DNA of 64,000 nt, taken from Tupaia tana (lineage: Eukaryota; Chordata; Mammalia; Scandentia; Tupaiidae). Of the stretch, positions 59,264 through 64,000 are shown piece by piece (position 1 is the stretch's first letter; each line of letters opens with the position of its first letter). A model generated the notes under the pieces. The model had not been told where the DNA came from, ran no database searches, and saw nothing but the letters and a program-made list of their open reading frames with translations. Location of the stretch: positions 62,001 to 126,000 of the forward strand of contig JAKSZU010000277.1 of assembly GCA_026018925.1 (NCBI GenBank), read 5' to 3'. Both the position numbers and the translations under genes were made by a program.

Positions 59264-62090
59264 GCTGGAGGCTGAATTATGAGTAGAAAATCTTCATTTC
59301 GCCTGTGCCCTGAAATATCTAGTTCCCAGTATCCATGTGGAATCTTCTCAGAGAATGGCTCAACTCTCCTGCCTGGGAGAAAGGAGCAGAAGGGCTTATT
59401 AACAAAACAAAAGATGGAGCTGAGAGCCAGAGAGAAATTCTACCTTTAAAAAAATCGTAAAAAGGAAAAATTACCAAAAAAAAGAGGAGACAGGAGCAGA
59501 GAGAAACAGAGACCTCAGAGACACAGAGACAGGGATAGAAGGCCTGAGGGGCTCCCTACCACACTAGCTTTGCTTGCTGGAGGCTGAATTATGAGTAGAA
59601 AATCTTCATTTCGCCTGTGTCCTGAAATATCTAGTTCCCAGTATCCATGTGGAACCTTCTCAGAGAATGGCTCAAACTCTCCTGCCTGGGAGAAAGGAGC
59701 AGAAGGGCTTATTAACAAAACAAAAGATGGAGCTGAGAGCCAGAGAGAAATTCTACCTTTAAAAAAAATCGTAAAAAGGAAAACATTACCAAAAATAATG
59801 AGGAGACAGGAGCAGAGAGAAACAGAGACCTCAGAGACACAGAGACAGGGATAGAAGGCCAGAGGGGCTCCCTACCACACTAGCTTTGCTTGCTGGAGGC
59901 TGAATTATGAGTAGAAAATCTTCATTTCGCCTGTGCCCTGAAATATCTAGTTACCAGTATCCGTGTGGAAACTTCTCAGAGAATGGCTCAACTCTCCTGC
60001 CTGGGAGAAAGGAGCAGAAGGCTTATTAACAAAACAAAAGATGGAGCTGAGAGCCAGAGAGAAATTCTACCTTTAAAAAAAATCGTAAAAAGGAAAAATT
60101 ACCAAAAATAAATTGAGGAGACAGCAGCAGAGAGAGACAGAGACCTCAGAGACACAGAGACAGGGATAGAAGGCCAGAGGGGCTCCACACCACACTAGCT
60201 TTGCTTGCTGGAGGCTGAATTATGAGTAGAAAATCTTCATTTCGCCTGTGCCCTGAAATATCTAGTTCCCGAGTATCCATGTGGAATCTTCTCAGAGAAT
60301 GGCTCAACTCTCCTGAAAGGGAGAAAGGAGCAGAAGGGCTTATTAACAAAACAAAAGATGAAGCTGAGAGCCAGAGAGAAATTCTACCTTTAAAAAAATC
60401 GTAAAAAGCAAAAATTACCAAAAAAAATGAGGAGACAGGAGCAGAGAGAGACAGAGACCTCAGAGACACAGAGACAGGGATAGAAGGCCAGAGGGGGCTC
60501 CCTACCACAATAGCTTTGCTTGCTGGAGGCTGAATTATGAGTAGAAAATCTTCATTTCGCCTGTGCCATGAAATATCTAGTTCCCAGTATCCATGTGGAA
60601 TCTTCTCAGAGAATGGCTCAACTCTCCTGCCTGGGAGAAAGGAGCAGAAGGGCTTATTAACAAAATAAAAGATGGAGCTGAGAGCCAGAGAGAAATTCTA
60701 CCTTTAAAAAAAAATCGTAAAAAGGAAAAATTACCAAAAAAAAATGAGGAGGACAGGAGCAGAGAGAGACAGAGACCTCAGAGACACAGAGACAGGGATA
60801 GAAGGCCAGAGGGGCTCCCTACCAACACTAGCTTTGCTTGCTGGAGGCTGAATTATGATTAGAAAATCTTCATTTCGCCTGTGCCCTGAAATATCTAGTT
60901 CCCAGTATCCTTGTGGAATCTTCTCAGAGAATGGCTAAACTCTCCTGCCTGGGAGAAAGGAGCAGAAGGGCTTATTAACAAAACAAAACATGGAGCTGAG
61001 AGCCAGAGAGAAATTCTACCTTTGAAAAAAATCGTAAAATTACCAAAAAAAATGAGTAGACAGGAGCCGAGAGAGACAGAGACCTCAGAGACACAGAGAC
61101 AGGGATAGAAGGCCAGAGGGGCTCCCTACCACACTAGCTTTGCTTGCTGGAGGCTGAATTATGAGTAGAAAATCTTCATTTCGCCTGTGCCCTGAAATAT
61201 CTAGTTCCCAGTATCCATGTGGAATCTTCTCAGAGAATTGCTCAACTCTCCTGCCTGGGAGAAAGGAGCAGAAGGGCTTATTAACAAAACAAAAGATGGA
61301 GCTGAGAGCCAGAGAGAAATTCTACCTTTAAAAAAATCGTAAAAAGGAGAAATTAACAAAAAAAATGAGGAGACAGGAGCAGAGAGAGACAGAGACCTCA
61401 GAGACACAGAGACAGGGATAGAAGGCCAGAGGGGCTCCCTACCACACTAGCTTTGCTTGCTGGAGGCTGAATTATGAGTAGAAAATCTTCATTTCGCCTG
61501 TGCCCTGAAATATCTAGTTCCCAGTATCCATGTGGAATCTTCTCAGAGAAATGGCTCAACTCTCCTGCCTGGGAGAAAGGAGCAGAAGGGCTTATTAACA
61601 AAACAAAAGATGGGGCTGAGAGCCAGAGAGAAATTCTACCTTTAAAAAAAATCGTAAAAAGGAAAAATTACAAAAAAAACAATGAGGAGACAGGAGCAGA
61701 GAGAGACAGAGACCTCAGAGACACAGAGACAGGGATAGAAGGCCAGAGGGGGCTCCCTACCACACTAGCTTTGCTTGCTGGAGGCTGAATTATGAGTAGA
61801 AAATCTTCATTTCGCCTGTGCCCTGAAATATCTAGTTCCCAGTATCCATGTGGAATCTTCTCAGAGAATGGCTCAACTCTCCTGCCTGGGAGAAAGGAGC
61901 AGAAGGGCTTATTAACAAAACAAAAGATGGAGCTGAGAGCCAGAGAGAAATTCTACCTTTAAAAAAATCGTAAAAAGGAAAAATTACCAAAAAAATTGAG
62001 GAGACAGGAGCAGAGAGAGACAGAGACCTCAGAGACACAGAGACAGGGATAGAAGGCCAGAGGGGGCTCCCTACCACAATAGCTTTGCTT
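59264..62090 (+). repeat. Nine-monomer unit S, copy 1 (2827 bp)
   Basis: The nine units run: AAAAGAGG with GGCCTGAGG; CTGTGTCCTG with GGAACCTTCTC and GAAAACATT; cassette C (59892-61145); GAATTGCTC with AATTAACAAAA; GAGAAATGGC with GATGGGGCTG; and a near-consensus unit with CACAATAGC. The order restarts at 62091. Compared with copy 2 it carries about ten extra bases, including CTCAAACTC (59671), CCCGAGTATC (60269), AAATTGAGG (60111) and GAGGAGGACAGG (60747), and one lost G in AGAAGGCTTATT (60018). Confidence 0.87.
59892..61145 (+). repeat. Cassette C, copy 4 (1254 bp)
   Basis: These are monomers 3-6 of unit S copy 1. Unit 1 has CTAGTTACCAG, a state shared with 40777 and 46427 but not with unit R, where CTAGTTCCCAG is found. 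Unit 4 has GGCTAAACTC. It lies 6261 bp (20 monomers) from cassette copy 3. Confidence 0.85.
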
Positions 62091-64000
62091 GCTGGAGGCT
62101 GAATTATGAGTAGAAAATCTTCATTTCGCCTGTGCCCTGAAATATCTAGTTCCCAGTATCCATGTGGAATCTTCTCAGAGAATGGCTCAACTCTCCTGCC
62201 TGGGAGAAAGGAGCAGAAGGGCTTATTAACAAAACAAAAGATGGAGCTGAGAGCCAGAGAGAAATTCTACCTTTAAAAAAATCGTAAAAAGGAAAAATTA
62301 CCAAAAAAAAGAGGAGAAAGGAGCAGAGAGAGACAGAGACCTCAGAGACACAGAGACAGGGATAGAAGGCCTGAGGGGCTCCCTACCACACTAGCTTTGC
62401 TTGCTGGAGGCTGAATTATGAGTAGAAAATCTTCATTTCGCCTGTGTCCTGAAATATCTAGTTCCCAGTATCCATGTGGAACCTTCTCAGAGAATGGCTC
62501 AACTCTCCTGCCTGGGAGAAAGGAGCAGAAGGGCTTATTAACAAAACAAAAGATGGAGCTGAGAGCCAGAGAGAAATTCTACCTTTAAAAAAATCGTAAA
62601 AAGGAAAACATTACCAAAAATAATGAGGAGACAGGAGCAGAGAGAAACAGAGACCTCAGAGACACAGAGACAGGGATAGAAGGCCAGAGGGGCTCCCTAC
62701 CACACTAGCTTTGCTTGCTGGAGGCTGAATTATGAGTAGAAAATCTTTCATTTCGCCTGTGCCCTGAAATATCTAGTTACCAGTATCCGTGTGGAAACTT
62801 CTCAGAGAATGGCTCAACTCTCCTGCCTGGGAGAAAGGAGCAGAAGGGCTTATTAACAAAACAAAAGATGGAGCTGAGAGCCAGAGAGAAATTCTACCTT
62901 TAAAAAAATCGTAAAAAGGAAAAATTACCAAAAATAAATGAGGAGACAGCAGCAGAGAGAGACAGAGACCTCAGAGACACAGAGACAGGGATAGAAGGCC
63001 AGAGGGGCTCCACACCACACTAGCTTTGCTTGCTGGAGGCTGAATTATGAGTAGAAAATCTTCATTTCGCCTGTGCCCTGAAATATCTAGTTCCCAGTAT
63101 CCATGTGGAATCTTCTCAGAGAATGGCTCAACTCTCCTGAAAGGGAGAAAGGAGCAGAAGGGCTTATTAACAAAACAAAAGATGAAGCTGAGAGCCAGAG
63201 AGAAATTCTACCTTTAAAAAAAATCGTAAAAAGCAAAAATTACCAAAAAAAATGAGGAGACAGGAGCAGAGAGAGACAGAGACCTCAGAGACACAGAGAC
63301 AGGGATAGAAGGCCAGAGGGGCTCCCTACCACAATAGCTTTGCTTGCTGGAGGCTGAATTATGAGTAGAAAATCTTCATTTCGCCTGTGCCATGAAATAT
63401 CTAGTTCCCAGTATCCATGTGGAATCTTCTCAGAGAATGGCTCAACTCTCCTGCCTGGGAGAAAGGAGCAGAAGGGCTTATTAACAAAATAAAAGATGGA
63501 GCTGAGAGCCAGAGAGAAATTCTACCTTTAAAAAAAATCGTAAAAAGGAAAAATTACCAAAAAAAATGAGGAGACAGGAGCAGAGAGAGACAGAGACCTC
63601 AGAGACACAGAGACAGGGATAGAAGGCCAGAGGGGCTCCCTACCACACTAGCTTTGCTTGCTGGAGGCTGAATTATGATTAGAAAATCTTCATTTCGCCT
63701 GTGCCCTGAAATATCTAGTTCCCAGTATCCTTGTGGAATCTTCTCAGAGAATGGCTAAACTCTCCTGCCTGGGAGAAAGGAGCAGAAGGGCTTATTAACA
63801 AAACAAAACATGGAGCTGAGAGCCAGAGAGAAATTCTACCTTTGAAAAAATCGTAAAATTACCAAAAAAAATGAGTAGACAGGAGCCGAGAGAGACAGAG
63901 ACCTCAGAGACACAGAGACAGGGATAGAAGGCCAGAGGGGCTCCCTACCACACTAGCTTTGCTTGCTGGAGGCTGAATTATGAGTAGAAAAATCTTCATT
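62091..64000 (+). repeat. Nine-monomer unit S, copy 2 (cut by window edge)
   Basis: This repeat of unit S contains about six of the nine monomers: AAAAGAGG with GGCCTGAGG (62368); CTGTGTCCTG with GGAACCTTCTC (about 62480); then cassette C from 62717 to 63964 with TATGATTAGAAAATC (63674), GGCTAAACTC and the 8-bp deletion (about 63850). The array continues past 64000. GGCTAAACTC in cassette unit 4 is shared only with copy 1 of unit S, where unit R has GGCTGAACTC. Confidence 0.87.
62717..63964 (+). repeat. Cassette C, copy 5 (1248 bp)
   Basis: These are monomers 3-6 of unit S copy 2, about 2825 bp from cassette copy 4. It shares CTAGTTACCAG and GGCTAAACTC with that copy. An added T occurs in AATCTTTCATT near 62745. 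Confidence 0.85.

Larger units (their letters stand above)
24221..64000 (+). repeat. Right arm: about 313-bp satellite array, plus orientation
   Basis: This is a continuous tandem array of about 127 monomers of the same satellite as the left arm, but inverted. Units begin at GCTGGAGGCTGAATTATGAG (24221, 24534, 24846, 25161, 25474, 25786 and so on), with spacing of 312-315 bp. It runs off the end of the window at 64000. No unique sequence, transposon or gene interrupts it. It differs from the left arm by a characteristic 8-bp deletion variant, a tract reading AAATAATCG in some units, and larger multi-monomer duplications. The distal part (from about 41 kb) shows many one-base homopolymer expansions. 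Confidence 0.97.

Noticed and set aside
1-64000. CRISPR array
   Set aside because: The repeat is about 313 bp and directly adjacent with no short unique spacers; no cas-like genes are present.
1-64000. tRNA, rRNA or polymerase III promoter in the monomer
   Set aside because: I found no convincing A-box/B-box pair, cloverleaf or rRNA-like segment in the consensus on either strand.

Overview
The whole 64 kb window is satellite DNA. It is one uninterrupted run of a single AT-leaning monomer of about 313 bp, roughly 205 copies, with no unique sequence, no recognisable transposon, no RNA gene and no protein gene I can support. A hand count of one typical monomer (57071-57383) gives about 44% GC and only two CpG sites. 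That CpG depletion, the long homogeneous array and the nested multi-monomer duplications point to a heterochromatic block (pericentromeric, subtelomeric or sex-chromosomal) of an animal genome. A vertebrate with CpG methylation, perhaps a mammal, is the most likely source, but this is inference. I do not recognise the satellite as a named family.

Layout. I define the sense strand as the purine-rich one and start each monomer at the motif GCTGGAGGCTGAATTATGAG. Positions 1-24220 hold about 77.5 monomers on the minus strand. Positions 24221-64000 hold about 127 monomers on the plus strand. The two arms meet head to head at 24220/24221 with no foreign DNA. A 4-base microhomology (TGCT) spans the join, and a 57-bp perfect inverted repeat (24086-24142 and 24221-24277) flanks a 78-nt spacer. 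The order of monomer variants differs between the arms, so this is not a simple mirror image.

Left arm. It contains repeated multi-monomer blocks with offsets of 1562 bp (5 monomers), 2816 bp (9 monomers) and 3123 bp (10 monomers). Shorter echoes occur at about 1564, 1876, 3128 and 6252 bp.

Right arm. It is a mosaic of larger nested blocks. A 5.1-monomer block recurs at offsets 4062 and about 5310. A 17-monomer block is tandemly doubled (27031-32334 and 32335-37646). A 15-monomer segment (37647-42338) is partly copied at 42339. An 8/8/7-monomer block occurs three times (38902, 44535, 49253). Nine-monomer units are doubled at 50815/53631 and again at 59264/62091. A four-monomer cassette with fixed marker order recurs five times and ties the distal half of the arm together.

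No genes work together here. The dynamics are those of unequal exchange, segmental amplification and one inversion. The open frames scattered through the window are by-products of the monomer. Many start at GTG or TTG, they recur once per monomer, and they break whenever an A-run changes length. Single-base homopolymer expansions are conspicuous from about 41 kb onward and may partly reflect assembly consensus error.
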